From positions 1 through 64,000 of the forward strand of contig VBKL01000048.1 in the NCBI GenBank assembly GCA_005879805.1: a stretch of 64,000 bases of DNA, in the 5' to 3' direction. This document shows, in pieces, positions 47,469-57,088 of the stretch. Source of the stretch: Deltaproteobacteria bacterium (lineage in GTDB: Bacteria; Myxococcota; Myxococcia; Myxococcales; 40CM-4-68-19). Both the position numbers and the translations under genes were made by a program. Every line of letters starts with the position of its first letter. The first letter of the stretch is position 1. The notes below the pieces were generated by a model. It was not told where the DNA came from. It saw only the letters and a program-made list of their open reading frames with translations, and did not search any database.

Positions 47469-50400
47469 TTGGCAAGTTCGGACACAAAAACGCCCGGACT
47501 ACGGCCGGTCGTGCGCCGCTGGTTCGAGTCGTCGTTCGCCGCCCCTACCCGCGCACAGGCGCTCGGTTGGCCGCCCATCCTGGCGGGAAGGAGCACCTTG
47601 CTCCTCGCGCCGACGGGATCCGGGAAGACTCTCGCAGCCTTTCTGACGTCGATTGACCGCTTGATGTTCAATCCGGCGCCAGAAAAGAAATCGCGCTGCC
47701 GGGTGCTCTACGTCTCGCCGATGAAGGCGCTTGCTGTCGATGTCGAGCGCAACCTCCGGGCCCCGATCGCAGGCATCGCGGCGCAGGCAGAGCGGGACGG
47801 CGAACAGATCCACATGCCGGTGGTTGGAATCCGCACCGGCGACACGCCCGCCAAGGAACGCGCGCAAATGTTGCGCGCTCCGCCCGACATCCTCATCACC
47901 ACGCCGGAGTCGCTCTACCTCCTGCTCACCTCGCAGTCGCGCGAGATCCTCCGCTCGGTCGACACGGTCATCGTCGACGAGATCCACGCGCTCGTCTCCG
48001 GAAAGCGCGGCGCGCATCTGTTCCTTTCGCTGGAACGGGTCGAGGCCCTGCGCACGGCGAAAACGCCGCTCCAGCGCATCGGGCTTTCGGCGACACAGCG
48101 ACCGCTCGACGAAGTGGCCCGGCTCCTCGGTGGGGGCGAGCTGTCGCCTTCCGGCCGGAAGTGGCGGCCGCGGCCGGTCGAGATCGTCGATGCCGGCAGC
48201 AAGAAGGAGTTCGACCTGCGAGTCGAGGTCCCGGTCGAGGACCTCGGCAGGATCGGGAGAGTGGAGCCGTCGACCACCGAGCGGGGAGAGGGCCGGCGAA
48301 GCTCGATCTGGCCGTCGATCCATCCCCGGCTCGTCGAGCTGATCCGGGCGAACCGCTCGACGATGATCTTCGTGAACTCGCGGCGGCTGTCGGAGCGCCT
48401 GGCCGCCGCCATCAACGAGGTGGCGCGCGAGGAGATCGCCCTCGCCCACCACGGCAGCCTCGCCAAGGAGAAGCGGCAGGAGATCGAGGATCGGCTGAAG
48501 CAAGGAAAGCTTCCCGCCATCGTCGCGACCAGCTCGCTCGAGCTCGGCATCGACATGGGCGCGGTGGACCTCGTCATCCAGATCGAGGCGCCGCCCAGCA
48601 TCGCCTCGGGGTTGCAACGCATCGGCCGGGCCGGCCACCACGTGGGAGGCGTTCCGCGCGGGGTCATCTTCCCCAAGCACCGCGGCGACCTCCTCGGCAG
48701 CGCCGCGGCGGCGGTGGGGATGGGGAAGGGCCAGGTCGAGGAGACCTTCTACCCGCGAAATCCGCTCGACGTGCTCGCCCAGCAAATCGTGGCGATGAGT
48801 GCAGAGCGGACCTGGAAGGTGGACGAGATGTTCGCTCTGGCCCGCCGGACGGCTCCCTTCGCGGATCTGCCTCGGCAGAGCTTCGAAGGCGTTCTCGACA
48901 TGCTTTCGGGGCGCTATCCCTCCGACGAGTTTGCCGAGCTCCGTCCGCGCGTGACCTGGGACCGCGTCGCTTCCGAGGTACGAGCTCGGGAAGGCGCCGC
49001 CCGCGTCGCGGTGGTGAACGCCGGGACCATTCCCGATCGCGGCCTGTACGGCGTCTTCCTGGCGGCGGGCGATGGGAAGACGAGCCGCCGTGTCGGCGAG
49101 CTCGACGAGGAGATGGTCTTCGAAAGCCGCGTCGGCGAGGTGTTCGTCCTGGGGGCGTCGAGCTGGCGCATCGAGGAGATCACCCAGGATCGCGTGCTGG
49201 TCAGCCCCGCGCCCGGCGAGCCCGGCAAGATGCCGTTCTGGCATGGCGATCGGCCGGGCCGCCCGCTCGAGTTCGGAGAGGCGGTCGGGAAGCTCGCGCG
49301 CGAACTGTCCCGGCTTCCGGCGCCGGAGGCCGCGGAGCGTCTGCGCCGCGATCATGGACTCGACGATCGCGCCGCGCAGAACCTTGTGCGGTACCTCGCC
49401 GAGCAGGTCGCGACCACCGGCGAGGTCCCGAGCGATCGCACCATCGTGGTCGAGCGCTACGTCGACGAGATGGGCGACTTCCGCGTGTGCGTGCTGACAC
49501 CCTTCGGCGCTCGCGTGCATGCGCCCTGGGCGACGGCGGTGGTCGCGCGGCTCGGAGAATTGCGCGGAACGGAAATAGAGATGCTCTACAGCGATGACGG
49601 CATGGTCTTCCGCGTGCCACAGGCCGACGAGCCGCCCGTGCCGGAGCTGTTCTTTCCCTCGCCGGAGGAGATCGAGGACCTCGTCTCCCGCTCCCTCGGC
49701 GGGACCTCGCTCTTCGCGGCGCGGTTCCGCGAGAATGCCGCACGCGCTCTGCTGCTGCCGCGCCGGCATCCCGGACGGCGGACCCCGCTCTGGGCGCAGC
49801 GCAAGCGCGCGGGCGACCTGCTCGCGGTGGCGAAACGGTTCGGCAGCTTCCCCATCCTGCTCGAGACGTACCGGGAGTGCCTGCGCGACGTCTTCGACTT
49901 GCCCGGGCTCACCGACCTCTTGCGCCGAGTGAAGGACCGGCGCGTGCGGGTCGTGACCGCCGATACCCGCACGCCTTCCCCTTTCGCGGCCTCGCTGCTC
50001 TTCGCCTACGTCGCGAACTTCATCTACGACAGCGACGCTCCTGCCGCCGAGCGGAGGGCGCAGGCGCTCAGCGTCGACCCCGCCCAGCTCCGCGAGCTGC
50101 TCGGCGAGTCGGAACTGCGCGAGCTGCTCGATCCGGAAGCGATCGAGGACCTCGAGCGGGCACTGCAGCGCCTCTCCTCGCGCCATCCGGTCCGCCACGC
50201 GGACGGAGCGCACGATCTCTTGCTCCAGCTCGGCGATCTGACCGCAGCGGAGCTGGCCGCGCGCAGCCTCCCCGCAGCGCCGGTCGAAGGATGGCTGGAG
50301 CAGCTCCGGCGGGAGCGACGGGCGTTTCCGGCGCCGATCGGCGGCGAGGATCGCTGGATCGCCGCGGAGGATGCGGCGCGCTTCCGCGACGCGCTCGGCG

Positions 50401-52064
50401 TCTTGCCACCGCCCGACATCCCATCCGAGCTCCTCGCGCCGGCGCCTCGCGCCAGGATCGACCTCGTCTCCCGCTACGCGCGGACCCACGGTCCCTTCCG
50501 GGCCGAGGACGTCGAGCGCCGGCTGGGGATGGATTACGCGACCGTCCAATCCGCGCTCGACGCGCTGCTCGACGAGGAACGGCTCGTCGAAGGGAAGTTC
50601 CTCCCTGCCGCGCTCGTCCACGCCCGCTATCCGGACGGCGGCCGCGAACGGGAGCTATGCGACGTGGAGGTCCTGCGCGGCCTCAAGCGCCGATCGCTGG
50701 CGAAGCTGCGCAAGGAGGTCGAGCCGGTCGAAGCGCCCGCTCTCGCCCGGCTGCAGATCTCCTGGCACGGTCTCGATGCGCCGCGATCGGGGCTCGATTC
50801 CCTCCTCTCGGTCGTCGAGCAATTGCAGGGCGCGCCCATCCCGGCGAGCGCGCTCGCCCGCGACGTCCTTCCCGCGCGCGTCCGGCCCTTCAAGCCGGCC
50901 GATCTCGATCTCCTCGCTGCCGCCGGCGAGATCGTCTGGCGCGGCGTCGAGCCGATCGGCCCGCGCGATGGGCGCATCGCCCTGTACCTCGCGGGGCACT
51001 ACCCGCTCCTCGCGCCGCCGCCCGACAAGACGGAAGGCGAGCTTCCCCGCAAGATCCGCGACATCCTCGGACGGAAGGGCGCGAGCTTTTTCGCCGACCT
51101 GCAAGCCGCGACCTCCGCCTTCCCGGCTGACCTCGCAGCGGCGCTCTGGTCGATGGTCTGGGCGGGCGAGGTCACGAACGACACCCTCGCGCCGCTCCGG
51201 TCGCTCCTCGCCGGCGAGCCGTCGCAGGGCCGCAGGGAGCGCATCGCGCCCGCGTTCCGATCGCGCCGGCCCGGTCCGCCGGGGAGCGAAGGACGCTGGT
51301 CGCTGTTGCCGGCGCCGTCCGGGACTGGAACAGAGCGGAGCGCGGCCCTTGCCCAGGTGCTGCTCGCCCGGCACGGGGTCCTCACACGCGAGGCGGTGCA
51401 CGCCGAGGGGATCCCGGGCGGCTTTGCCTCGGTCTACGAAGTCCTGAAGCGCATGGAGGAGACGGGCCGCGCCCGGCGCGGGTACTTCGTCGCGGGGCTC
51501 GGGGCGACACAGTTCGCGCTTCCCGGCGCGGAGGAGCGATTGCGGTCCTTGCGCGAACCGCCGGATGGGCCGCAGACGGTGATCCTCTCCGCCACCGATC
51601 CGGCCAATCCCTACGGCGCCGCGCTGGCGTGGCCCGGTCGCGGCGAGGGCGCGCCGGAATCGCGGCCGCAGCGGGCCGCCGGGTCCCATGTCGTCCTGTA
51701 CGGAGGCGAGCTCTGCGGGTACCTGGCGCGGGGCGATCGGACCCTTTTGACCTTTCTTCCGGCCGAGGAGCCGGAGCGCACGCGCCGGGCGCGGGCGCTC
51801 GTCGCCGCTCTCGCAGCCCTCGTCGAATCGGGCCGCAGGCGCGCCCTGCTCCTCGAGCAGGTCGATGGCGACCCGCCGGGCCTCTCCGCCCTCGCGCCCT
51901 ATCTTGCGACCGCGGGGTTCTCACCCGGGCAGCAGGGTTTCTTGAAGCGCGCGCCGCTCGAGGTGACTGGACTGCGGCTGCGCGCGCCAGCGGGCATGCC
52001 GCGAGGTCCGCTGGGCCCGGACGTCGATGCGCAAGACGTAGCGCTCGACGAAGACGAGCCCTGA
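47469..52064 (+). CDS. lhr: Large Lhr-type ATP-dependent helicase
   Basis: A 1531-residue SF2 helicase, close in length to E. coli Lhr. Walker A APTGSGKT (47-54), DEIH box (170-173), SATQR and IGRAGHH are in the N-terminal core, followed by the Lhr winged-helix/beta-barrel core and a long C-terminal domain. It translocates on single-stranded DNA and unwinds, in some bacteria with a DNA repair role. The start is a TTG at 47469 with no Shine-Dalgarno; the next in-frame start (GTG at 47511) would still leave the core intact. Divergent from the RpoH-like sigma gene. Confidence 0.92.
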   Translation: MASSDTKTPGLRPVVRRWFESSFAAPTRAQALGWPPILAGRSTLLLAPTGSGKTLAAFLTSIDRLMFNPAPEKKSRCRVLYVSPMKALAVDVERNLRAPIAGIAAQAERDGEQIHMPVVGIRTGDTPAKERAQMLRAPPDILITTPESLYLLLTSQSREILRSVDTVIVDEIHALVSGKRGAHLFLSLERVEALRTAKTPLQRIGLSATQRPLDEVARLLGGGELSPSGRKWRPRPVEIVDAGSKKEFDLRVEVPVEDLGRIGRVEPSTTERGEGRRSSIWPSIHPRLVELIRANRSTMIFVNSRRLSERLAAAINEVAREEIALAHHGSLAKEKRQEIEDRLKQGKLPAIVATSSLELGIDMGAVDLVIQIEAPPSIASGLQRIGRAGHHVGGVPRGVIFPKHRGDLLGSAAAAVGMGKGQVEETFYPRNPLDVLAQQIVAMSAERTWKVDEMFALARRTAPFADLPRQSFEGVLDMLSGRYPSDEFAELRPRVTWDRVASEVRAREGAARVAVVNAGTIPDRGLYGVFLAAGDGKTSRRVGELDEEMVFESRVGEVFVLGASSWRIEEITQDRVLVSPAPGEPGKMPFWHGDRPGRPLEFGEAVGKLARELSRLPAPEAAERLRRDHGLDDRAAQNLVRYLAEQVATTGEVPSDRTIVVERYVDEMGDFRVCVLTPFGARVHAPWATAVVARLGELRGTEIEMLYSDDGMVFRVPQADEPPVPELFFPSPEEIEDLVSRSLGGTSLFAARFRENAARALLLPRRHPGRRTPLWAQRKRAGDLLAVAKRFGSFPILLETYRECLRDVFDLPGLTDLLRRVKDRRVRVVTADTRTPSPFAASLLFAYVANFIYDSDAPAAERRAQALSVDPAQLRELLGESELRELLDPEAIEDLERALQRLSSRHPVRHADGAHDLLLQLGDLTAAELAARSLPAAPVEGWLEQLRRERRAFPAPIGGEDRWIAAEDAARFRDALGVLPPPDIPSELLAPAPRARIDLVSRYARTHGPFRAEDVERRLGMDYATVQSALDALLDEERLVEGKFLPAALVHARYPDGGRERELCDVEVLRGLKRRSLAKLRKEVEPVEAPALARLQISWHGLDAPRSGLDSLLSVVEQLQGAPIPASALARDVLPARVRPFKPADLDLLAAAGEIVWRGVEPIGPRDGRIALYLAGHYPLLAPPPDKTEGELPRKIRDILGRKGASFFADLQAATSAFPADLAAALWSMVWAGEVTNDTLAPLRSLLAGEPSQGRRERIAPAFRSRRPGPPGSEGRWSLLPAPSGTGTERSAALAQVLLARHGVLTREAVHAEGIPGGFASVYEVLKRMEETGRARRGYFVAGLGATQFALPGAEERLRSLREPPDGPQTVILSATDPANPYGAALAWPGRGEGAPESRPQRAAGSHVVLYGGELCGYLARGDRTLLTFLPAEEPERTRRARALVAALAALVESGRRRALLLEQVDGDPPGLSALAPYLATAGFSPGQQGFLKRAPLEVTGLRLRAPAGMPRGPLGPDVDAQDVALDEDEP

Positions 52065-52075
52065 GCGAGCCGGAA

Positions 52076-52774
52076 TCAGATGCGCGAGAGCACGCTCTCG
52101 ACGATGCGATCGCAGCGGGCGCCGTCGAAGGAAAAAGGCGGCAGCGCGGCCGCGCCGATGCGGGCGAAGAGCTCGTCGCGCATGGCCGCGCGGGCGCGAT
52201 GCAGCCGCGTCTTCACCGCCATCTCGGTGATGCCGAGCGAGTCGGCGACCTCCGCGGTGGAAAGTCCCTCGACGTCGCGGAGGACGAACACCGCACGGTA
52301 TCCCACGGAGAGGGAGTCGATGGCAGAGGTGAGGACGCCGCCTAGCTGGTGGTTCAAGGCTTGCTCCTCTGGACCCGCCGTTGGACCTGGGACGATGCGC
52401 ACCGGGGCCCCCTTCGAAGCTTGATCGACCATCTGCATGTGGCGGCCGCGCTTGCGGAGCCTGGCCCGGCACTCGTGCACGGCGATGTGGCTGAGCCACG
52501 ACCCGAGGCGCGAGGGGTCCTCCAGCTGGTCGAGATGAGCGTAAGCGCGGACGTAGGCGTCCTGGAGGACGTCCTCGGCCTCGGAATCGTCGCGCAAGAG
52601 CGAGCGCGCGAGCCGGAAGAGCCGCTGGTTGTAGCGGCGCATCACCGCCTCGAAGAGAGGTTTGTCGCCCTTGCGGATGCGGTCGATCAGCTCGCTGTCG
52701 GTCAGCGTGCCGCCGTAGTTGACCTTTCTCGCTGCTTGCACGCCCGCGCCTCCGCTTCCCTGTTTGAGATCCAT
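52076..52774 (-). CDS. ECF RNA polymerase sigma factor
   Basis: A 232-residue ECF sigma factor. Region 2: AEDVLQDAYVRAYAHLDQL, LGSWLSHIAVHECRARLR; region 4: LSVGYRAVFVLRDVEGLS, TAEVADSLGITEMAVKTRL. A ~30-residue tail after region 4 (FSFDGARCDRIVESVLSRI) is extra and holds a single Cys. Paired anti-sigma not adjacent. ATG at 52774 is used; an upstream TTG is possible. Divergent from ccsA. Confidence 0.9.
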   Translation of the reverse strand: MDLKQGSGGAGVQAARKVNYGGTLTDSELIDRIRKGDKPLFEAVMRRYNQRLFRLARSLLRDDSEAEDVLQDAYVRAYAHLDQLEDPSRLGSWLSHIAVHECRARLRKRGRHMQMVDQASKGAPVRIVPGPTAGPEEQALNHQLGGVLTSAIDSLSVGYRAVFVLRDVEGLSTAEVADSLGITEMAVKTRLHRARAAMRDELFARIGAAALPPFSFDGARCDRIVESVLSRI

Positions 52775-52946
52775 CGGCGGCAAAGGTTACGTGCGTCACC
52801 GAACGCTCTGCAAGGACTCTCCTGCAATACGTGGCGCCGCCTGGCCGAAGGTCGCTTGTACGCAAACGTGGGCGGCGCGGGAAGGGCCGGCGGGACCGTC
52901 TCCGGTGCGCTAGAATGGCGTCCGCAGCACAGCAGGAGGCAATACC

Positions 52947-54410
52947 GTGGGGTCGATTCAAGGATTGCTCGACTGGGGCGTCGCGCTACGAATCGTGGCC
53001 GTCGCCGGATACGCGCTTGCCTTCCTCGGATATGCCGCGCGCCTCGCGGTGCGGAAGCTGAAGCTCGATCGCGTGGCCACGGGGCTCGCCGTGACCGCCG
53101 TCGGCGCGCACACGGCCTACCTCGTCACGCGCTGGATCGCCGCCGGACGCATCGAGATCCTCCTCCGCGAGAGGACAGGAGACGTGCTCAGCGGGACCGA
53201 ACGGTTCTGGTACATGGTCTCGCATCCCCCGTACACCAACCTCTTCGACGCCCTGAACTTCGTCGCCTGGGCGATGATGGTCTGCTACCTCATCATCGAG
53301 CGGAAATGGGGACTCCGGGTCGTCGGCGTCCTCGCGGTGGCGCTGGCCCTCGTCGCCATGGGCGAGGCCTCCCTCGTCACCGACAAGCAGATCGAGCCGC
53401 TCGTTCCCGCGCTGCAGAGCTACTGGATCCTCATCCACGTCGCCATGCTGTTCGTCAGCTACTCGCTCTTCACGCTGGGGGCAGTCTGCGCGCTCCTCTA
53501 CCTGGTCCGCACCGGCACGGCGAGCGCGTGGCTCGGCGGCGTGCAGGCCGCTCTGGCGGCGCTGCTCCTCACGCTGGTGGGCGGCACCCAACTGATTCTC
53601 GGCACCTTCCAGATGGCGCCGGGCTGGGTGCACCAGGTACCCAGCCAGCTGCACAAGGGAAGCTTCCTCGAGGTGACGACCGCCGCCCATTACATCCCTG
53701 CGGGCTCGGACAAGCTGGCGAAGGTCCTCGTTCCAGTCCCGGGGGTGGGACCGTTCCTCCTCGCCGCGATAGTCCTCTTCCTCGCCGGCGCCGTGATCTA
53801 CTTCTTGGCGCGGAAAGGGCCCGAGCAGGGCACCTCCGCGCTCGGGTACAAGGTCGTCGCCGCGGGTTTCGTGGTCCTGACGGTCGGGCTCGCGCTGCTC
53901 GTCTACCGCATCGTGAACAGCCCCGAAGTGGCCTTCCCCCAAGGGATCCGGCCGGCGCCGGGCGAGCACGGCCCGTTCCGGTTCGGCATCGCCTCGAACT
54001 ACGCCCTCGGGCTCATCGCGCTCGTCTGGGGTCTGACCGGAGGGTTCCTCGTCACGACGCCTTTGCGCGATCGAATCTCGGCGGGCCTGCCCGATCCCCG
54101 CAAGCTCGAGGACATCACCTACAAGGTGATCATCGCCGGTTGGCCCCTCCTCACCATCGGTATCGTCATGGGCGGGATGTGGGCCAACGAGGCCTGGGGC
54201 CGCTTCTGGGGATGGGACCCGAAGGAAACCTGGGCCCTCATCACCTGGGTCGTCTACGCCGGATACTTGCACACGCGCATCACGCTGGGATGGGCAGGGA
54301 AGCGTCCCGCCGCGATCGCCGTGTTCGCCTTCGCGGTTGTCGTGTTCACGTTCATGGGCGTGAACCTCGGCCTCACCGGCGAAGGACTGCACACGTACGG
54401 CGCGGGGTGA
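52947..54410 (+). CDS. ccsA: Cytochrome c biogenesis protein CcsA/ResC
   Basis: A 487-residue polytopic membrane protein of system II cytochrome c maturation, which moves heme across the membrane and attaches it with its ResB/Ccs1 partner. It has ~10-12 transmembrane segments, the tryptophan-rich WWD-type motif (RFWGWDPKETWALITW), and conserved histidines (H near residues 57, 165). GTG start with GGAGG upstream. The ResB partner is not in the window. Confidence 0.9.
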   Translation: MGSIQGLLDWGVALRIVAVAGYALAFLGYAARLAVRKLKLDRVATGLAVTAVGAHTAYLVTRWIAAGRIEILLRERTGDVLSGTERFWYMVSHPPYTNLFDALNFVAWAMMVCYLIIERKWGLRVVGVLAVALALVAMGEASLVTDKQIEPLVPALQSYWILIHVAMLFVSYSLFTLGAVCALLYLVRTGTASAWLGGVQAALAALLLTLVGGTQLILGTFQMAPGWVHQVPSQLHKGSFLEVTTAAHYIPAGSDKLAKVLVPVPGVGPFLLAAIVLFLAGAVIYFLARKGPEQGTSALGYKVVAAGFVVLTVGLALLVYRIVNSPEVAFPQGIRPAPGEHGPFRFGIASNYALGLIALVWGLTGGFLVTTPLRDRISAGLPDPRKLEDITYKVIIAGWPLLTIGIVMGGMWANEAWGRFWGWDPKETWALITWVVYAGYLHTRITLGWAGKRPAAIAVFAFAVVVFTFMGVNLGLTGEGLHTYGAG

Positions 54411-54426
54411 CGTAGGCTCGGGCGGC

Positions 54427-54885
54427 ATGCCGCGCCAAGAGTTCGCTTGCAGCTACCGCCTGCGCGTCCGCTGGGCCGAAGTGGACATGCAGCGCGTCGT
54501 CTTCAACGGCCATTACCTGACCTACATCGACGAGGCCGTCGGCGAGCACTGGCGGATGTTGGGGCTCGACTACCCCGACGGCTTCGTGCGCGAGCACGGC
54601 TCCGACGTGTTCCTGCGCAAGAGCACCGTGGAGTATCTCGAGTCCGCCCGCTACCCCGACGTCCTCGAGGTGCTGGTCCGCGTCGCGCGGCTCGGGCGCT
54701 CGAGCCTGACCTACGCCCTCGAGATCCATCGCGTCGAGCCGGCGCCTTCGACCGGCCCGTTGGTGCGCGCCGAGCTCGTCTACGTGAACGTGGATCTTTC
54801 GACGATGAAGCCCGCGCCGATCCCGGCGAAGATGCGGGCGCGGATCGAGGAAGCAGAGAGGGTCCTACCAGCGCAGCCCGCGTGA
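54427..54885 (+). CDS. YbgC/4-hydroxybenzoyl-CoA thioesterase family protein
   Basis: A 152-residue hotdog-fold acyl-CoA thioesterase. It has the family block RVRWAEVDMQRVVFNGHYLT with catalytic Asp, then a long central helix (YLESARYPDVLEV) and RLGRSSLTYALEI. The acyl substrate is not specified by sequence. Begins 17 nt after the ccsA stop. Confidence 0.88.
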   Translation: MPRQEFACSYRLRVRWAEVDMQRVVFNGHYLTYIDEAVGEHWRMLGLDYPDGFVREHGSDVFLRKSTVEYLESARYPDVLEVLVRVARLGRSSLTYALEIHRVEPAPSTGPLVRAELVYVNVDLSTMKPAPIPAKMRARIEEAERVLPAQPA

Positions 54886-54893
54886 GGGGCCCG

Positions 54894-55493
54894 TCACTTC
54901 CCGAGCTGCGCCTGCCGGAGCGCGCTCTCGACGAACTCGAGACGGTCGTTCCCCCAGAAGCTGCGCTCGCCGACGAAGATGGTGGGCACGCCGAACACCC
55001 CGCGCTTGAGCGCGAGATCGGTGTTCTTGCGCAGCTCGTCCTTGACGTCCTGCACGTGGGCGCGGGCGACGAGCGCGGCGGCCGGAAGATCCGCGGCGGC
55101 GAGGGAAGCCTCGACGACGTCGACCTGCGAGATGTCCTTCCCCTCGACCCAGTAGGTCCGGAAGAGAGCGCGCATCGCTGGCTCGCCCTTTCCTTCGTGG
55201 ATGGCGGCGAGGCAGGCGCGGAGCGGCAGGATGGTGCTCACCGGAAACGCCGCGGGAATCTGCATGGGAACGCCGTACTTCTGCGCCCAGCGCGAAGTGT
55301 CTTCGGCCATGTACTTGAGCTGCTGCGGCGGCGGCATCTGGTGGCCGGTCTCTTTGCGCACCCCGCCGAGCGTGATCGGCAGGAGGCGGGCACGCGCTCC
55401 CGTGCGCCCCTCGATTCCCGAGAGCTGCGTGGAAGCGAGGTAGCTGTAGGGGCTCGAGAAGTCGAAGAAGAAGTCGAAGGTGACGGCGGCCAT
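54894..55493 (-). CDS. 2-hydroxychromene-2-carboxylate isomerase / DsbA-like thioredoxin-fold protein
   Basis: A 199-residue GST-kappa/HCCA-isomerase family protein. N-terminal FDFFFDFSSPYSYLASTQL (Ser replaces the redox Cys pair of DsbA), FSxxAPxxF-like AQKYGVPMQIP, and the C-terminal GVFGVPTIFVGERSFWGNDRLEF. In other bacteria the family isomerises aromatic degradation intermediates with glutathione. ATG at 55493. Convergent with the thioesterase gene (8-nt gap). Confidence 0.87.
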   Translation of the reverse strand: MAAVTFDFFFDFSSPYSYLASTQLSGIEGRTGARARLLPITLGGVRKETGHQMPPPQQLKYMAEDTSRWAQKYGVPMQIPAAFPVSTILPLRACLAAIHEGKGEPAMRALFRTYWVEGKDISQVDVVEASLAAADLPAAALVARAHVQDVKDELRKNTDLALKRGVFGVPTIFVGERSFWGNDRLEFVESALRQAQLGK

Positions 55494-55576
55494 GGCGGGG
55501 CGGAGGGTAGCCCCTGCACGCCGGGCCGGCAAACCTCATTGACGGCGCCGCGCGGCACGGGCGAGCATCGGCCGCA

Positions 55577-56020
55577 ATGCTGAAGATCTGCCCTGTCTGC
55601 CGCCGCACCTGGAGCGGCGGCCGCGACTGCCCGCGGTGCGGCGGGGGCCACCTGCTCATCGACGTCGCCGAGCCCGCCGGGCGCCGCGTCTTCCTGCGCG
55701 ACAAGGAGCTCGCCTCGGCAATCCGCGGCTACTACGGCGCTCGCAGCGGAATGCTGGTCGCCTTCTTCGGGATCCTGATCGGGCTCGTGCTGGCGCTCGC
55801 GCTCGCACGCAAGGCCGCCATCGCGCACTCGCCGCTCCATGGCGTCCTCGCCGTCATCGCGGGACTGGTCCCCTTCGCGGTTTCCGTCCTGGTGGGGAAC
55901 CGGATCGTCCGCCGCTTCAGCAAGGGCTGCATCGGCCGCGCGCCGGGACCGTCGGACATCCGCATCGGAGCTCGCGATCGCTCCCGCGAGGATCTCCTCG
56001 GATTCGGGCAGCGCGGCTAG
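55577..56020 (+). CDS. Zinc-ribbon two-helix membrane protein
   Basis: A 147-residue protein with an N-terminal zinc ribbon (CPVC at 5-8, CPRC at 18-21) followed by two transmembrane helices (about 58-78 and 88-108) and a short polar tail. No family is recognised. The stop overlaps the convergent MarR stop (shared CTAG). A third zinc-ribbon protein in this window, but with no FHA or kinase domain. Confidence 0.65.
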   Translation: MLKICPVCRRTWSGGRDCPRCGGGHLLIDVAEPAGRRVFLRDKELASAIRGYYGARSGMLVAFFGILIGLVLALALARKAAIAHSPLHGVLAVIAGLVPFAVSVLVGNRIVRRFSKGCIGRAPGPSDIRIGARDRSREDLLGFGQRG

Positions 56021-56514
56021 GCGGTCGAGTCGCTCTCCAGCTCGAAGGCGAGGGCGGCGAGGAGCTTCTGCGCCACCGAGGCTTCGCTGGGCTGCTTCGC
56101 CAGCACGCGGCGCACGGCCGACTCGACCGTGCCCGTCTTCAATAGATCTACCTTGCGACCTCGCGCCGTGAGCATGAACAGGGCGCGGCGGGCGTCGTTG
56201 GGGTCGCTCTTGCGTGTGATGACCCCGCGCGTCTCGAGCCGCCGGAGGATCCCGGTCAGCGTGCTCGGGTGCATGCGGAGGATCTGCGCGAGCGCCCCCG
56301 CCGAGATCCCGGGTGTGCGCCCGACGATGCGCACCACCAGTCTCTGCGGGCCGGTGATCCCGTGCTGCGATTCCAGCCGTTTCGAGATGGTCTGCAGGCC
56401 GTGGTCGACGGCCCACAGCTGCTTCATGAACTCGAGGACCGGCCCGAGGTCGGCCCCATCGTCGGCTTGTCCGTCCACGTTCCCGAAGTTGGCCGATTCC
56501 GAACGTGTACGCAA
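56017..56514 (-). CDS. MarR-family transcriptional regulator
   Basis: A 165-residue winged-helix regulator: ISAGALAQILRMHPSTLTGIL helix-turn-helix followed by the wing RKSDPNDARRALFMLT. It probably responds to a small aromatic compound. It starts 4 nt after the isochorismatase stop, so it is likely co-translated with the TPP-enzyme and isochorismatase genes and may regulate them. The start is a TTG at 56514; a GTG at 56475 is an alternative. Confidence 0.85.
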   Translation of the reverse strand: MRTRSESANFGNVDGQADDGADLGPVLEFMKQLWAVDHGLQTISKRLESQHGITGPQRLVVRIVGRTPGISAGALAQILRMHPSTLTGILRRLETRGVITRKSDPNDARRALFMLTARGRKVDLLKTGTVESAVRRVLAKQPSEASVAQKLLAALAFELESDSTA

Positions 56515-56518
56515 GCGA

Positions 56519-57088
56519 TTACCGGATGAGAGGGGAAAGCTCCTTGAACTCGGGCGTTCCCGCGGTGCCGAGCAGGTCGAAGAGAACCGTCTCGGTGCTA
56601 GTTACGACGGCGCCAGCCTTTTCGCAAAGATTCAGCCCGACTTGCCGGTTCTCCTCGGTCCGCGAAACGATGGCGTCTCTGGGGACGAAGACCTGGAAGT
56701 CCTTGCGCAAGAGGTCGCGCACGGTCTGGAAGACGCAGACATGGGACTCCATCCCGACCGCGATCACCTGCCGCCGGCCGGTGCCTTCGATCGCGCCGGC
56801 GAGCGAGCTCACGTTGGCGCAGGAGAACTCCATCTTCTCGATGGGCGGCGAGGGCAAGAGGTCGCGAAGCCCGGAGACCGTCGGTCCGAGCCCCTTCACG
56901 TACTGCTCGCTCGCCACCACGGGCAGCCCCAACCGCCGGGCCGCCTTGATGAGGATGGCCGCGTTCTTCTCCATCCGCGCCTCGGCTTCGGCGGGCATGG
57001 CGCGGGCGAGCTTCTCCTGCACGTCGATGACGAGGACCAGCGCCTTGGCACGGTCGAGCTGGAGATCGTCAGGCCGATCAGATGGCAT
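56519..57088 (-). CDS. Isochorismatase-family cysteine hydrolase
   Basis: A 189-residue protein of the isochorismatase/nicotinamidase fold. The catalytic Asp lies in VLVIDVQEKLA, the Lys in PPIEKMEFSC, and the nucleophile in GMESHVCVFQTVRDLL (Cys after a conserved cis-peptide VGMESHVC). Hydrolyses an amide or related bond; the substrate is not evident. Overlaps the TPP-enzyme gene by 11 nt. Confidence 0.9.
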   Translation of the reverse strand: MPSDRPDDLQLDRAKALVLVIDVQEKLARAMPAEAEARMEKNAAILIKAARRLGLPVVASEQYVKGLGPTVSGLRDLLPSPPIEKMEFSCANVSSLAGAIEGTGRRQVIAVGMESHVCVFQTVRDLLRKDFQVFVPRDAIVSRTEENRQVGLNLCEKAGAVVTSTETVLFDLLGTAGTPEFKELSPLIR

